Assembly (NCBI GenBank): GCA_028692975.1
Contig: JAQUWF010000003.1
Location: 27,523 to 91,522, forward strand
Direction: 5' to 3'
DNA length: 64,000 nucleotides
Source of the DNA: Lachnospiraceae bacterium
GTDB taxonomy: Bacteria; Bacillota; Clostridia; Lachnospirales; Lachnospiraceae
Below are positions 55,094 to 63,729 of the stretch, piece by piece; within the stretch, counting starts at the first letter, position 1; each line of letters begins with the position of its first letter. The notes under the pieces were generated by a model. The model did no database searches and was not told where the DNA came from. It saw only the letters and a list, made by a program, of their open reading frames with translations. A program made the position numbers and the translations under genes.

Positions 55094-55951
55094 TTAAGAT
55101 TCCTCCCTCTTCAACAAAAATCTCTGCAGCGGATAAGCAATGACTGCAATCAGAACAAACATGATCACGTTACCTGCCGTGGACAGTCCATAGAAACCAG
55201 CTGCATACTGTTTGTAAACAACAGAGGAAACGACGTCCGTAGCAAAACCCGGACCGCCTCCTGTCATGGCCCAGATCAGATCGAAAGAACGAAGACCGCC
55301 AATTAGGGATAAGATAATAACCGAGTTCATAGCCGGGCGAACCAGCGGAATGGTGATGTTCTTTAACCGCTCCCACCCATTTGCTCCGTCAATAGATGCC
55401 GCTTCATAGTAAGTCTTATCGATAGACTGGATACCGGAAACGTAAATAACAGTTGCAACACCTACGCCCTTCCATACATCGGTAAAAATTACACTGAATA
55501 ATGCCAGGGAAGTATTTCCCAGAAAGTCAATTCGTCCTGCTCCCAGAGTACTCAATACAAGATTGAACAGCCCCTTGGTCGGATGCATCAAAGCTGCGAA
55601 GGTAATACCTACTGCAATGGTGCTGACAAGGTTCGGGAAGAATACAACCGAACGCAAAAAGTTTTTCGTTTTGATCTTGCTGGTCAGAAAGATTGCAATA
55701 AAGAATGCAAGAATTACTTTCAAAGCGCAAGTCAAAAATGCATAAATCAGGGTGTGAATCACGCTGGTACTCAAAGATCGTTCTGAAAAGAACATCTTAA
55801 AATTGTCCAGTCCTACGAAAGTAAACGACTTGAAATCCCATACCGTCAGGCTGTAAAACAGCGATGAAACCAACGGAATCAGGAAAAAGATCGAAAATAT
55901 GATCGTGGACGGAATCAAAAACCATAGCGTGTATATTTTCTTTTTATTCAT
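55094..55951 (-). CDS. Sugar ABC transporter permease, MalF type
   Basis: A 285-residue inner-membrane permease with six predicted helices and EAA motif YYEAASIDGANGWERLKNI (near residue 185). GLRSFDLIWAMTGGGPGFATD is the usual periplasm-facing loop of this class. It lies 77 bp after the chimeric binding-protein gene, and the gap holds a GC-rich hairpin and a ribosome site. It appears intact, although the binding protein it needs is damaged. Confidence 0.92.
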   Translation of the reverse strand: MNKKKIYTLWFLIPSTIIFSIFFLIPLVSSLFYSLTVWDFKSFTFVGLDNFKMFFSERSLSTSVIHTLIYAFLTCALKVILAFFIAIFLTSKIKTKNFLRSVVFFPNLVSTIAVGITFAALMHPTKGLFNLVLSTLGAGRIDFLGNTSLALFSVIFTDVWKGVGVATVIYVSGIQSIDKTYYEAASIDGANGWERLKNITIPLVRPAMNSVIILSLIGGLRSFDLIWAMTGGGPGFATDVVSSVVYKQYAAGFYGLSTAGNVIMFVLIAVIAYPLQRFLLKREES

Positions 55952-55981
55952 ACGCTTTTGGTCCTCCTCATCTCAATAAAC

Positions 55982-56010
55982 TAGCCGCCCGCCATAAGGC
56001 AGGGCGGCTA
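55982..56010 (-). promoter_or_regulatory. GC-rich stem-loop between binding-protein gene and permease genes
   Basis: TAGCCGCCC pairs perfectly with GGGCGGCTA around an 11-base loop that can pair further. No T-run follows. Such stem-loops between binding-protein and permease genes usually protect the upstream mRNA and lower permease expression. Confidence 0.78.
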
Positions 56011-56028
56011 ACACTCATTTATAATGTC

Positions 56029-57648
56029 TTATTCCCAGTTAAGTCCCAGCTGTACAGCCTGTTTCTTACAATCTTCATCATAAGCTGCCGCTGCTTCTTC
56101 TGCTGTTGTCTGACCAGAACCTGCTTCCTGGCAGATTGCCGGGCAGTTAGCACCCTTTACAGATGTCATAAACTCAAGAGCAGTTGTTGTTTTTCCTTCA
56201 TCAAAGTATGCCTGCATATCAGTCTTAACTGCTTCGTAAGCATCATCCGGAAGTTCATATCCTTTGATACAGTAAGGGCCATCTGCTTTGATAACACCTG
56301 CATATGCATCAAGACCTTCTGTAGAAGTATACAGTTCCATGAATGCAAGTACGGCATCCATGTTTTCTGCATTTTTGTTCACATACAAAGAACTTGGCAT
56401 CCAAACTGTTAGACCGGCATTTGCAGCATCATCTCCAGGAACACCGAATACACCGATTTTGTCAACATCTTCCCCATACAGAGAATAAATATTGCCAAGA
56501 GCCTGCGTCAGCATGATCCAATGTGTTCCTTCGCCGTTAGCCAGCATGTCACAGCCATCATCATACGTTGCGGCAAGGTAATCTTCGTTGTAATACTGAT
56601 TCAGGTCAACCATCTTCTGGAAACTTTCTACACCTGCAGGAGTCGTTGCATATTTAGCAGTACCAGCTTCAAAATTCTTTGCGAAAGAAGGATCTGCAGC
56701 AATAATGTTGTAGTTATCTCCAAGGTATGGAACCTGGGCAGTCCAACTGTCTGCGAATGTTCCGATCATAGCTGTTTTTCCAGCTGCTTTTAATGCATCA
56801 CAGTTTGCAAGGAATTCGTCCCATGTAGTTGGAACTTTCAGCCCCAGTTCTTCATAATCTGGTTTGTAGTATAATATTGCACCAGCCTGTGTAGAAGCTA
56901 CCGGAACGCCATATACCTTTCCGTCTACAGTTACTGTTTCCTTATATGTATCATCATAAGTCGAAACAAAGCTTTCATTGGTTAAATCATAAAAATATTC
57001 AGATGGGTTTAACGCATTTAACAGAGAGCCCGAATTGTACAGGCAGATATCTGCCATATCGCCAGATGCCAGACGGGTTTTAACAATGTTGTCACCGTCA
57101 GCACCACCCACACGCTGCTCTACTTCTACTGTAATTCCAAGTTTTTCTTTTGCTAAATCGATAACTGCATTCAGATACAATTCATACAGGCCCAAAGCCG
57201 AGCATGAGATATAAGCTTCTTTTACTTTTCCTGTAAGGGTAAATCCTTTTCTGACATAGGTTCCTTTGGAGTTTTCCGCATCTGCATCACTGTCTGCAGA
57301 AACAAACTCTGCCTCCCACTCATTTTGGCATAATCCGCTCACAAAACTTGCTGTATCACTCCATGTACTGGTGCTGTCACTTGTCAGAGCAGCTTTCACA
57401 CGAACATAGTAACGGGTCAGTGATTGCAGTTCCACCGGTGCTATCACATGCTGTGACTGATTGCTTTCCACTTCTCCACTGTCAAAAACCGTTTCAGCAA
57501 AAGACGGTTCTGTTGCAATCTGCAATTGATACTGCTTCTGCACCGCATTTCTCTCATCGCTGTCCAAAACCCACCCAATCTGCGGCATCGTTATGACACC
57601 TTTTAATTCTGTTGCATAATCCATTGTTACCTTACTGACGTTAACCAT
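56029..57648 (-). pseudogene. Chimeric gene: GH78 rhamnosidase N-terminus fused to ABC solute-binding protein
   Basis: A 539-residue open frame made of two unrelated parts. Residues 1-160 match the start of GH78 alpha-L-rhamnosidases: an Ig-like module (VLDSDERNAVQKQYQLQIA; LTRYYVRVKA; TWSDTASFVSGL) and the start of the Bac_rhamnosid_N domain (YVRKGFTLTGKVKEAYISCSALGLYELYLN). At N160/A161, near 57169, the sequence becomes a sugar-binding protein (AVIDLAKEKLGITVEVEQ, TRLASGDMADICLYNSG) and continues to its normal end. The binding part has lost its signal peptide, lipobox and first strands; the GH78 part has lost its whole catalytic domain. Neither half should work: no export, no catalysis. The frame is open, with an AGGAGG start at 57648. 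A deletion fusing two genes is the simplest explanation. Confidence 0.88.
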
Positions 57649-57667
57649 TTTCGTTCCTCCTACTATT

Positions 57668-58300
57668 TTATTGTTCCAGAAAGCGGATGAAATCTGCCGC
57701 ATTTTCTCGATTTTCACTGTTGACCAGGATTGCTACATAGATTTTTTCATAAGGAGATATAGGATCAATGCCGTTTAGTTTTTCCGCATCCATGCAGATA
57801 ACATCACCTACAATATCCTCTGCATAAGCCTCTGCATCCTCTCCCAGCACCTCTCGGATATCCAAAAAGGCTCCCTGCTTCTCAAACTGTTCATAGAGAC
57901 TTTCATTACAAATCATGACATCCATATGGTTAGCGGCAATGAGGGAAGTTAATTTCATAGTGGATGCTCCTCCAACCATAGAATTTTCCTCATTTGTAAC
58001 GACTGTGTTGTCTACCTCCACCGTTTGATCTTCTCCTGTGGCTCCCAGATAGGCCCTAAATTGTTCCGCCAGAGCCGTACCATCCGACTGGGCATCTGTA
58101 ACAATCACACGAAGCAGCACCTCCGTCTTCATGTTATGATAGATAGTTATTCCTATACAAATCATACATATTGCCGTCACGATCACTGTCAGAATCCATT
58201 TCTCATAATCCCAAAGATACTGCAACTTTTGTCCAAATGTGAGTTGTTTCCATTGTTCAGTTCGTTTCATATTTTTTTCTTTTTTGTCCATCATGTCCAT
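57668..58300 (-). CDS. Single-pass membrane protein of unknown function
   Basis: A 210-residue protein. A basic cytoplasmic N-terminus (about residues 1-33, with TFGQKLQYLWDYEKW) leads into one transmembrane helix (about 34-54), and the remaining 155 residues are outside. The external part resembles the second lobe of solute-binding proteins in places (MKLTSLIAANHMDVMICNESLYEQF; NSENRENAADFIRFLEQ), but I cannot name a family. It is the first gene of the rhamnoside locus, 19 bp before the chimeric gene, and lies only about 45 bp after the terminator of the nucleobase permease. The start is uncertain: the GGAGGAG site is about 13 bases from the first ATG. Confidence 0.7.
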   Translation of the reverse strand: MDMMDKKEKNMKRTEQWKQLTFGQKLQYLWDYEKWILTVIVTAICMICIGITIYHNMKTEVLLRVIVTDAQSDGTALAEQFRAYLGATGEDQTVEVDNTVVTNEENSMVGGASTMKLTSLIAANHMDVMICNESLYEQFEKQGAFLDIREVLGEDAEAYAEDIVGDVICMDAEKLNGIDPISPYEKIYVAILVNSENRENAADFIRFLEQ

Positions 58301-58344
58301 ATGATAACATACTCCTCCCTATCCTGACATGGAGAAAACAACAC

Positions 58345-58386
58345 AAAAAGAGATCCTGTATGTATTCAAACACATACGGATCTCTT
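58345..58386 (-). terminator. Terminator after the nucleobase permease
   Basis: Minus-strand AGAGATCC, TATGT pair with ACATA, GGATCTCT around an eight-base loop, and five T follow. It ends the permease transcript 17 bp past its stop. Confidence 0.88.
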
Positions 58387-58403
58387 CGCTTCTATGTAGA
58401 TTA

Positions 58404-59756
58404 TTATTCTAATTCTTTATTCATCACATCGCTCTTAGGCAAAATGATATTGAGAAATACCGCTATAATAGTCGCAAGCACTACCGGAGACTTGCCAAAA
58501 ATGGTGGTTACCCATTCTGGGAAGGTAGCCAGGGCTGCCGAGGCCTGTGAGATACCCATACCCAATGCAGCGGCAAGACCTACGATAGAGGAATTGCGGT
58601 AGTCCATTTTCACAGAGGAGATCAACTTCATACCCGTCATGGCAATGGATGCGAACACACTTATGGTGGCGCCGCCCAGAACACACTGAGGTATAGTAGT
58701 CAAAAGTGCCGAGAACTTGGGCACCAGGCCCGCCAGACCCAGTACACCGGCTGCCAGGCCGATGACCCAGCGGTTGATAACCTTTGTGGTGGTAATGATA
58801 CCTACGTTCTGACTATATGTAGCCGTGGGGAGACCGCCAAACAGCGCACCGATAATATTGGACAGTCCGTATCCGAAAATACCATCCTGCAATTCCTTAT
58901 CCTTTGGTGTTCGATCCATGGCACCGATGGTGGTAGCCGAATAATCTCCGATAGCCTGAATGGAGTTGATGGCAAATAAGATGCCCATCGCTACGCAGGC
59001 TGAAATATTGAAATCAATACCAAAATACATCAGTTTCGGAAGCTGGAAAACAGCTGCTGCACTCACACTTTCAAACTCCAGCATACCGAAAAATCCAGCC
59101 ACGATATACCCTGCTGCAATACCGATCAGAATAGAGGAAAGTTTCCAGATTCCCTTGCCGAAATGATTCAGTATAGTCACCACAGCCAGTGTGAAAAGTG
59201 CTACCATCCAATTCTTCCAGGAACCATAATTGGCGCTGCCTACACCTCCGGCCATATAGTTTATGGCAGTAGGATACAGGGACAAGCCTATGGTAAATAC
59301 CACTGTTCCTGTGATCAGCGGCGGGAACAATACCCGCAGTTTTTTCGCCAGAAGCCCCATGACCATGGCGATCACACCGCCCACGATCTGGGAGCCCAGT
59401 ATGGTCGCCACCCCATAATCCTGGGCAATAGCCTGCATGGTGGGCACATAAGCAAAGCTTACCCCCATAATCATAGGCAGGCCAGATCCTATGCCCAGCT
59501 TCCACTTCTTCCCTATTGGAAAAAGCTGAATAAAGGTGGATAATGCCGAAAATACCAGAGCTGCCTGAATAAGGATCACCTTATCTCCATCCGACATCCC
59601 TCCGCCGTCAACCGCGCCCGCCACAATGATAGCCGGTGTCACGCACCCTACAATCATGGCCACCACATGCTGAAGTGCCAGGGGCAGCGCCTGGGAAAAA
59701 GCCGGACGCCCTGTAAAGGAAAACAGTACCTGACCCTGGGTCTTTTTGCTGTTCAT
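58404..59756 (-). CDS. Nucleobase:cation symporter 2 family permease (uracil/xanthine type)
   Basis: A 450-residue inner-membrane transporter with about 12-14 helices. Family features are PLALQHVVAMIVGCVTPAIIVAG near the N-terminus, the substrate-binding TM8 region LFAINSIQAIGDYSAT and the NCS2 signature GLPTATYSQNVGIITTTKV in TM10. The sequence resembles the xanthine/uric acid group somewhat more than UraA, but I do not assign the base. It probably couples uptake to protons or Na+. The start at 59756 follows AGGAGG; the 22 residues upstream are not family-like. Apt in the same window would salvage adenine, but no direct link is shown. Confidence 0.92.
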   Translation of the reverse strand: MNSKKTQGQVLFSFTGRPAFSQALPLALQHVVAMIVGCVTPAIIVAGAVDGGGMSDGDKVILIQAALVFSALSTFIQLFPIGKKWKLGIGSGLPMIMGVSFAYVPTMQAIAQDYGVATILGSQIVGGVIAMVMGLLAKKLRVLFPPLITGTVVFTIGLSLYPTAINYMAGGVGSANYGSWKNWMVALFTLAVVTILNHFGKGIWKLSSILIGIAAGYIVAGFFGMLEFESVSAAAVFQLPKLMYFGIDFNISACVAMGILFAINSIQAIGDYSATTIGAMDRTPKDKELQDGIFGYGLSNIIGALFGGLPTATYSQNVGIITTTKVINRWVIGLAAGVLGLAGLVPKFSALLTTIPQCVLGGATISVFASIAMTGMKLISSVKMDYRNSSIVGLAAALGMGISQASAALATFPEWVTTIFGKSPVVLATIIAVFLNIILPKSDVMNKELE

Positions 59757-59793
59757 ACGATTCGTACCTCCTCTATGATTTCTCTTATCATCC

Positions 59794-59822
59794 ATTATAG
59801 CCGAGTACGTATCAAAAAACAA
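59794..59822 (-). promoter_or_regulatory. Promoter of the nucleobase permease gene
   Basis: Minus-strand TTGTTT (59817-59822) and TATAAT (59794-59799), 17 bp apart, lie about 40 bp before the start codon. No purine-type riboswitch structure is recognised in the short leader. Confidence 0.7.
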
Positions 59823-59852
59823 TTAGGTATTCAAAATATTTTTTAGTCTTTT

Positions 59853-60096
59853 CTATCTGGAATATTCATCCCCCACCTCCATGGCAATTTTCTCCCATTT
59901 AAACAGTCTTTTGGGATCATGGCGAACGGTAGAAATATCTTTAAAGATCAGCTCCACATGACATTTTTCTTCTGTGACTTCCATAAAATCACGAATCTGG
60001 ATCTGGAAGTGTCGGGAGTAAATATCATTTTCCGCATGGTTATAAACCGAGTCCACCTGTCCACACTGTTTTTCCGAAAATGTTGTTTGATGATAT
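59853..60096 (-). pseudogene. C-terminal remnant of a UroD-like/unknown protein gene
   Basis: An open stretch of about 80 codons ending at 59853 encodes HFQIQIRDFMEVTEEKC, then HVELIFKDISTVRHDPKRL and a helical end. There is no good start codon or ribosome site; the frame runs upstream without an ATG to a stop (TGA) near 60105. The xxKDxxTVxxxPxRLxxW pattern resembles the C-terminal end of a family of about 300 residues seen beside UroD-like genes, though I cannot name it firmly. The 5' part of the gene is missing, so this is probably a decayed remnant. It fills much of the otherwise gene-poor stretch between the permease and pgi. Confidence 0.42.
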
Positions 60097-60158
60097 CAAT
60101 CCTATCACAACTTAGAAGGTATATCAAACGATTCATTTATTATGAGCCATTACGGAAT

Positions 60159-60208
60159 AAAGAAAAGGCATGAGATGATCTTCATGATCATTCCACGCCT
60201 TTTCTTTT
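60159..60208 (-). terminator. Terminator downstream of pgi
   Basis: Minus-strand AAAAGGCGTGG...ATGATC pairs with GATCAT...CATGCCTTTT, with mismatches in the middle, and a T-rich run follows. A-rich flanks make it nearly symmetrical. It lies about 50 bp after the pgi stop and behind a first hairpin. Confidence 0.78.
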
Positions 60209-60222
60209 ATCAACTTACTGAT

Positions 60223-60255
60223 GCATACCATTCTCTTCCTGTTCGTATGGTATGC
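60223..60255 (-). other. First hairpin after pgi
   Basis: GCATACCAT pairs perfectly with ATGGTATGC around a 15-base loop directly after the pgi stop. No T-run follows, so it is more likely a 3'-end stabiliser before the true terminator at 60159-60208. Confidence 0.65.
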
Positions 60256-60257
60256 TT

Positions 60258-61838
60258 TTAGAAGATTCCCAGAAGCTCACTGTATGCAGTAAGTGCACCG
60301 TCTGTCTCTTTTGCCAGTACCTTCTTTGCAAGTACTTTTCCAAGCTGCACGCCCTCCTGATCAAAACTGTTCAGGTTCCATACAAAGCCCTGGAACATAA
60401 CTTTGTTCTCGAAGTGAGCAAGAATCGCACCCAGTGCTTCCGGTGTCAACTGTTCTCCTACGATGATGCTGGAAGGTCTGCCACCCGCAAAGTATTTGTT
60501 GCGGTTCTCATCCTCTTTGCCACAGGCAAAAGCCATAATCTGAGCCGCTACGTTTGCATTCAGTTTCTGCTGGCTGGTGCTGTCCTGGATCACGATATCA
60601 TTTTCCATCTGGTTATGCTTGAATCCAACAAACTGCAGCGGAATGATATCCGTTCCCTGATGCAGCAACTGATAGAAGGAATGCTGTCCGTTCGTTCCTG
60701 GCTCTCCGAAAATAACCGGGCCTGTCTTATAAGAAACAGATTCGCCAAAGCGGTTCACGCTCTTGCCGTTAGATTCCATATCCAGCTGCTGTAAATGTGC
60801 CGGGAAACGGATCAGTGCCTGTGAATATGGAAGTACTGCTGTTGTGCCATATCCAAGGAAATTCCGTCCATATACACCAATCAGAGCATCCAGCATAGCA
60901 GGATTCTGTTTGATATCCTTGTTCTTTGCAAGAACATCTTCTTCTGCTGCACCATTTAAAATACGCGCATATACATCCGGTCCGAAGGTAAGAGACAAGA
61001 TCACTCCACCTACCGGAGAGGTAGATGAATATCTACCACCAATATAATCATCCATGTAGAAGGAATCCAGATAGTCCGGATTGCCTGCCAGAGGTGATGT
61101 TGCACTGGTCACTGCAACCATATGTTTCGCCGGGTTAAGACCAGCCTTTACAAGTGCTTCTTTTACAAATGACTCATTGGTCAACGTCTCCAAAGTAGTT
61201 CCTGATTTTGACACCAGAACGAACATAGCATGGGCAAGGTCAACAGATGCCAGTACACCTGAACCATCGTCCGGGTCTACGTTGCTGATGAATTTTGCTT
61301 CCATCTTCAGTGTATTATTTACCTTCGCCCAGTTTTCCAGGCTCAGATATAAGGCACGAGGACCAAGATCACTTCCGCCGATACCGATCTGTACTGCTGT
61401 GGTAAATTTCTCACCTGCTTCGTTAACGATTTCTCCTGCATGTACTTTTTTCGCAAATTCTGCAGCCTTCTCCTGCTGTGATACATAGAATTCTCTCTTA
61501 TTTTCGCCGTCTGCAGTTACATCTTTTCCCAGTTGTCCGCGGGTAAGTTGATGCAGTACCATTCTGTTTTCGCCTGTGTTGATCACGGCGCCATTGTACA
61601 GTGCTTCATATTTCTCTGTCAGTTCTGCTTCATCTGCAAGTTCCTGCAGTACAGCTAATACTGTCTCATCTACAGGCTCTGCCGCATAGTTATACAACTG
61701 GCCGCCGCCCATTGGCACCTGATATTCTTTGACACGCTTTGCGCCGTTTTCGCCGGTCATGGCTTTTTTTACCTCTACCGATGTAATATTCTCCAATTTC
61801 TTATAAGAATCGAGTAAATCAAAATTTTTCCATTCCAT
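60258..61838 (-). CDS. pgi: Glucose-6-phosphate isomerase
   Basis: A 526-residue phosphoglucose isomerase that interconverts glucose 6-phosphate and fructose 6-phosphate in glycolysis. The phosphate-binding motifs VQIGIGGSDLGPRALYLSLE (near residue 150-168) and LVSKSGTTLETLTNE (near 210) are clear, as are the sugar-binding ARYSSTSPVGG-like region (GGRYSSTSPVGG), FGEPGTNGQHSFYQLLHQG and the C-terminal FDQEGVQLGK. The longer form, above 500 residues, is common in Lachnospiraceae. GGAG precedes the ATG. It has its own promoter and is followed by two hairpins. Confidence 0.96.
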   Translation of the reverse strand: MEWKNFDLLDSYKKLENITSVEVKKAMTGENGAKRVKEYQVPMGGGQLYNYAAEPVDETVLAVLQELADEAELTEKYEALYNGAVINTGENRMVLHQLTRGQLGKDVTADGENKREFYVSQQEKAAEFAKKVHAGEIVNEAGEKFTTAVQIGIGGSDLGPRALYLSLENWAKVNNTLKMEAKFISNVDPDDGSGVLASVDLAHAMFVLVSKSGTTLETLTNESFVKEALVKAGLNPAKHMVAVTSATSPLAGNPDYLDSFYMDDYIGGRYSSTSPVGGVILSLTFGPDVYARILNGAAEEDVLAKNKDIKQNPAMLDALIGVYGRNFLGYGTTAVLPYSQALIRFPAHLQQLDMESNGKSVNRFGESVSYKTGPVIFGEPGTNGQHSFYQLLHQGTDIIPLQFVGFKHNQMENDIVIQDSTSQQKLNANVAAQIMAFACGKEDENRNKYFAGGRPSSIIVGEQLTPEALGAILAHFENKVMFQGFVWNLNSFDQEGVQLGKVLAKKVLAKETDGALTAYSELLGIF

Positions 61839-61891
61839 TTGTTCCGTACTCCTTTTTCATATTATTTTGTACCTACACAACGGGTATATAC

Positions 61892-61979
61892 ATCGTAACT
61901 GGTCGATTGCTGAATGGTTACGATATTTTATAACATAAGTAACTGTATTTAGTATACTAAACCTGCCTGAATTTTTCAA
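61892..61979 (-). promoter_or_regulatory. pgi promoter and leader palindrome
   Basis: Minus-strand TTGAAA (61974-61979) and TATACT (61951-61956) are 17 bp apart. In the leader, ATCGTAAC and GTTACGAT (61892-61899 and 61917-61924) form an 8-bp inverted repeat with a 17-base loop. The arms share the TCGTAAC core of the palindrome between apt and recJ. Confidence 0.75.
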
Positions 61980-62008
61980 TTCCGTTTTGGTTAAATATGT
62001 TAAATACG

Positions 62009-62623
62009 TTAAATAAAATGCGTCCAAAGATGTTCTTCTTTTTCCGGCAGCCCATACTTTTCTTTGCCCAGAGCAATGGATTTCATAAGAAATGCCATAT
62101 TATCAGCCAGCACACGCATGGTCTGTTTGCCTTCCTCATCCATTTCCGCCTGGCCCTTTCCTCTTCCATGAATGCTGTTCCAATACTGGCTGGAGGCTAC
62201 CGGCATATTGCTGATGGTGAAATATTTGTTCAATTCGTCAAATGTAGCCGAACAGCCACCACGTCTTGCACAGACTACGCTTGCTCCCACCTTCATAGTC
62301 TTATCAAAATGTGTGCTGTAGAACAACCTGTCCAGACAGGCGATCAGCGTCGCATTTGCCGATGCATAATAGACCGGGCTCGCCACCACAAGACCATCCG
62401 CCTCCTCAAATTTAGGCGCAATCTCATTGACCATATCATCAAACACACATTTTCCACTCTCCGCACATTTCCCGCAGGAAATGCAGCCCCGAATATCTTC
62501 ACCCCCAAGTTGTATAGACTCTACCTCGATTCCATTTTTCGCAAAAGTTTCCTCCATTTCTCTTACCGCCACACTAGTATTCCCATTCACCCTGGGACTG
62601 CCGTTTAGTATTAATACTTTCAT
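62009..62623 (-). CDS. NADPH-dependent FMN reductase / iron-sulfur flavoprotein-like
   Basis: A 204-residue flavodoxin-fold oxidoreductase. MKVLILNGSPRVNGNTSVAV is the FMN phosphate-binding start; ASPVYYASANATLIACLDRLF is the second flavin loop. The insertion GCISCGKCAESGKC (near residue 47-60) is the cysteine pattern of iron-sulfur flavoproteins that bind a 4Fe-4S cluster. It probably reduces quinones, disulfides or oxygen species with NAD(P)H. The start has GAGGAG upstream. It follows the DUF1835-type gene by 46 bp. Confidence 0.9.
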   Translation of the reverse strand: MKVLILNGSPRVNGNTSVAVREMEETFAKNGIEVESIQLGGEDIRGCISCGKCAESGKCVFDDMVNEIAPKFEEADGLVVASPVYYASANATLIACLDRLFYSTHFDKTMKVGASVVCARRGGCSATFDELNKYFTISNMPVASSQYWNSIHGRGKGQAEMDEEGKQTMRVLADNMAFLMKSIALGKEKYGLPEKEEHLWTHFI

Positions 62624-62668
62624 AAGATTCTCCTCTCATATTTCGCGAATTTTTTTCTACGCAGACTA

Positions 62669-63553
62669 CTATTTCTTTTTAATCAATCTAGCATACTTGT
62701 TTTCTGAATCTTCTAATACCTCTATAATGCCTTTATCCACAAAGTATTGAATTCTTTTCGCATACCACCAGTCACCTACGCTTATCTGATAATATCCCAG
62801 CATATCTCCTATCAATCTCGCTTGCTTTACCGGCTTCTCAGTTAATTTTTTCCAGATAATAAAGTCATAAAAATCTTCTCCTACACCGATTACATGATTA
62901 TTTATTTCTGCTCGTAAAAAGCTATTATCTTCAACCAATTCATCCCATTTTGTGGCATATTGCTTAATCTCATGCTTGTTTATTTCTCTTTGCTTTTCAA
63001 TAAAAGATGCGAATTCTTCAGCAGCTATTTCTCCCCAGTTCTGATAAGAAATAATGGTATTTCCAATCACTCTATATTCTGGCAATTCAACAAGATACAC
63101 CCTGTTTTGATAATGGAAAAGCAACTTGCACACATAGTACAAACCACATAACGAATATGCACTTTTACTATACCAAATTCTTATCTCCTCATCATCTTCG
63201 AGATACTTCATTAATCTTTCTAATTCCTTAATATATACATCTGCTGTTTCATAAAGTTCTTCTTCTATTACGGCATCTGTTCCCCATTGCCCCTGATTCA
63301 ACATAGAATAAATTAACTTCTTTCTATATTCACTACATACATCTTCCGTTATATCTCCAATATCAAGCATAAAAGCAAGGCAAATCACCTCATCTGATGT
63401 TCCTTCAATCCATTCACCTTTTTCTTTCCTCGGTGCGTTCTTTTTTCCTGCACATAAAACAGCTGTCGGACCATTAGATACGATTGAAATAGCTTTATTT
63501 TTAGCGACTTTCATAGCCCCTGCTTCACTCTCGCCAAATAGCACTTCTATCAA
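62669..63553 (-). CDS. DUF1835/DUF3658 domain protein
   Basis: A 294-residue protein. The N-terminus MIEVLFGESEAGAMKVA fits DUF1835, a nucleotide-binding-like fold found in stand-alone Firmicutes proteins. The C-terminal region (about residues 215-294, with VGEDFYDFIIWKKL and WWYAKRIQYFVDKGIIEVLED) fits DUF3658. Function is unknown. The start is a TTG about 10 bases after AAGGAGG. The gene is more AT-rich than its neighbours and lies between pgi-side genes and the rRNA operon end, a common site for acquired genes; transfer is possible but not shown. Confidence 0.72.
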   Translation of the reverse strand: MIEVLFGESEAGAMKVAKNKAISIVSNGPTAVLCAGKKNAPRKEKGEWIEGTSDEVICLAFMLDIGDITEDVCSEYRKKLIYSMLNQGQWGTDAVIEEELYETADVYIKELERLMKYLEDDEEIRIWYSKSAYSLCGLYYVCKLLFHYQNRVYLVELPEYRVIGNTIISYQNWGEIAAEEFASFIEKQREINKHEIKQYATKWDELVEDNSFLRAEINNHVIGVGEDFYDFIIWKKLTEKPVKQARLIGDMLGYYQISVGDWWYAKRIQYFVDKGIIEVLEDSENKYARLIKKK

Positions 63554-63606
63554 GACAATATTTCCTCCTTGTTTCGCAATTTCATAGTGATTCTCTTTTT
63601 TCTTAA

Positions 63607-63649
63607 TTAACTCAATGGCAGAGCACCGGTCTCCAAAACCGCCGATGTG
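63607..63649 (+). pseudogene. Partial tRNA-Trp copy (D arm and anticodon arm only), inverted
   Basis: About 43 bases on the plus strand match the middle of the tRNA-Trp gene at 63730-63800, with about 38 identities including a run of about 22 bases that spans the anticodon CCA. The acceptor and T arms are absent on both sides, so it cannot be a working tRNA. Its orientation is opposite to the intact gene and it lies about 100 bp away, so the two copies form an inverted repeat. Some mismatches look like another tRNA-Trp allele rather than random decay. Confidence 0.72.
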
Positions 63650-63697
63650 ACCTTACCGTAAAATCATAGCATGAAATCTTCTTAAATACAATAAAAC

Positions 63698-63726
63698 AAA
63701 AAAAGAAGCTGCATTCGCAACTTCTT
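63698..63726 (-). terminator. Terminator after tRNA-Trp (end of rRNA operon)
   Basis: On the minus strand AAGAAG-T-TGC pairs with GCA-G-CTTCTT around a short loop, and seven T follow. It begins 4 bases after the tRNA, which marks the 3' end of the rRNA operon transcript. Confidence 0.85.
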
Positions 63727-63729
63727 AAG

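Noticed and set aside
63698..63726. Terminator acting on the plus strand for the tRNA fragment
   Set aside because: The T-run lies on the minus strand only, so it terminates the rRNA/tRNA-Trp transcript.
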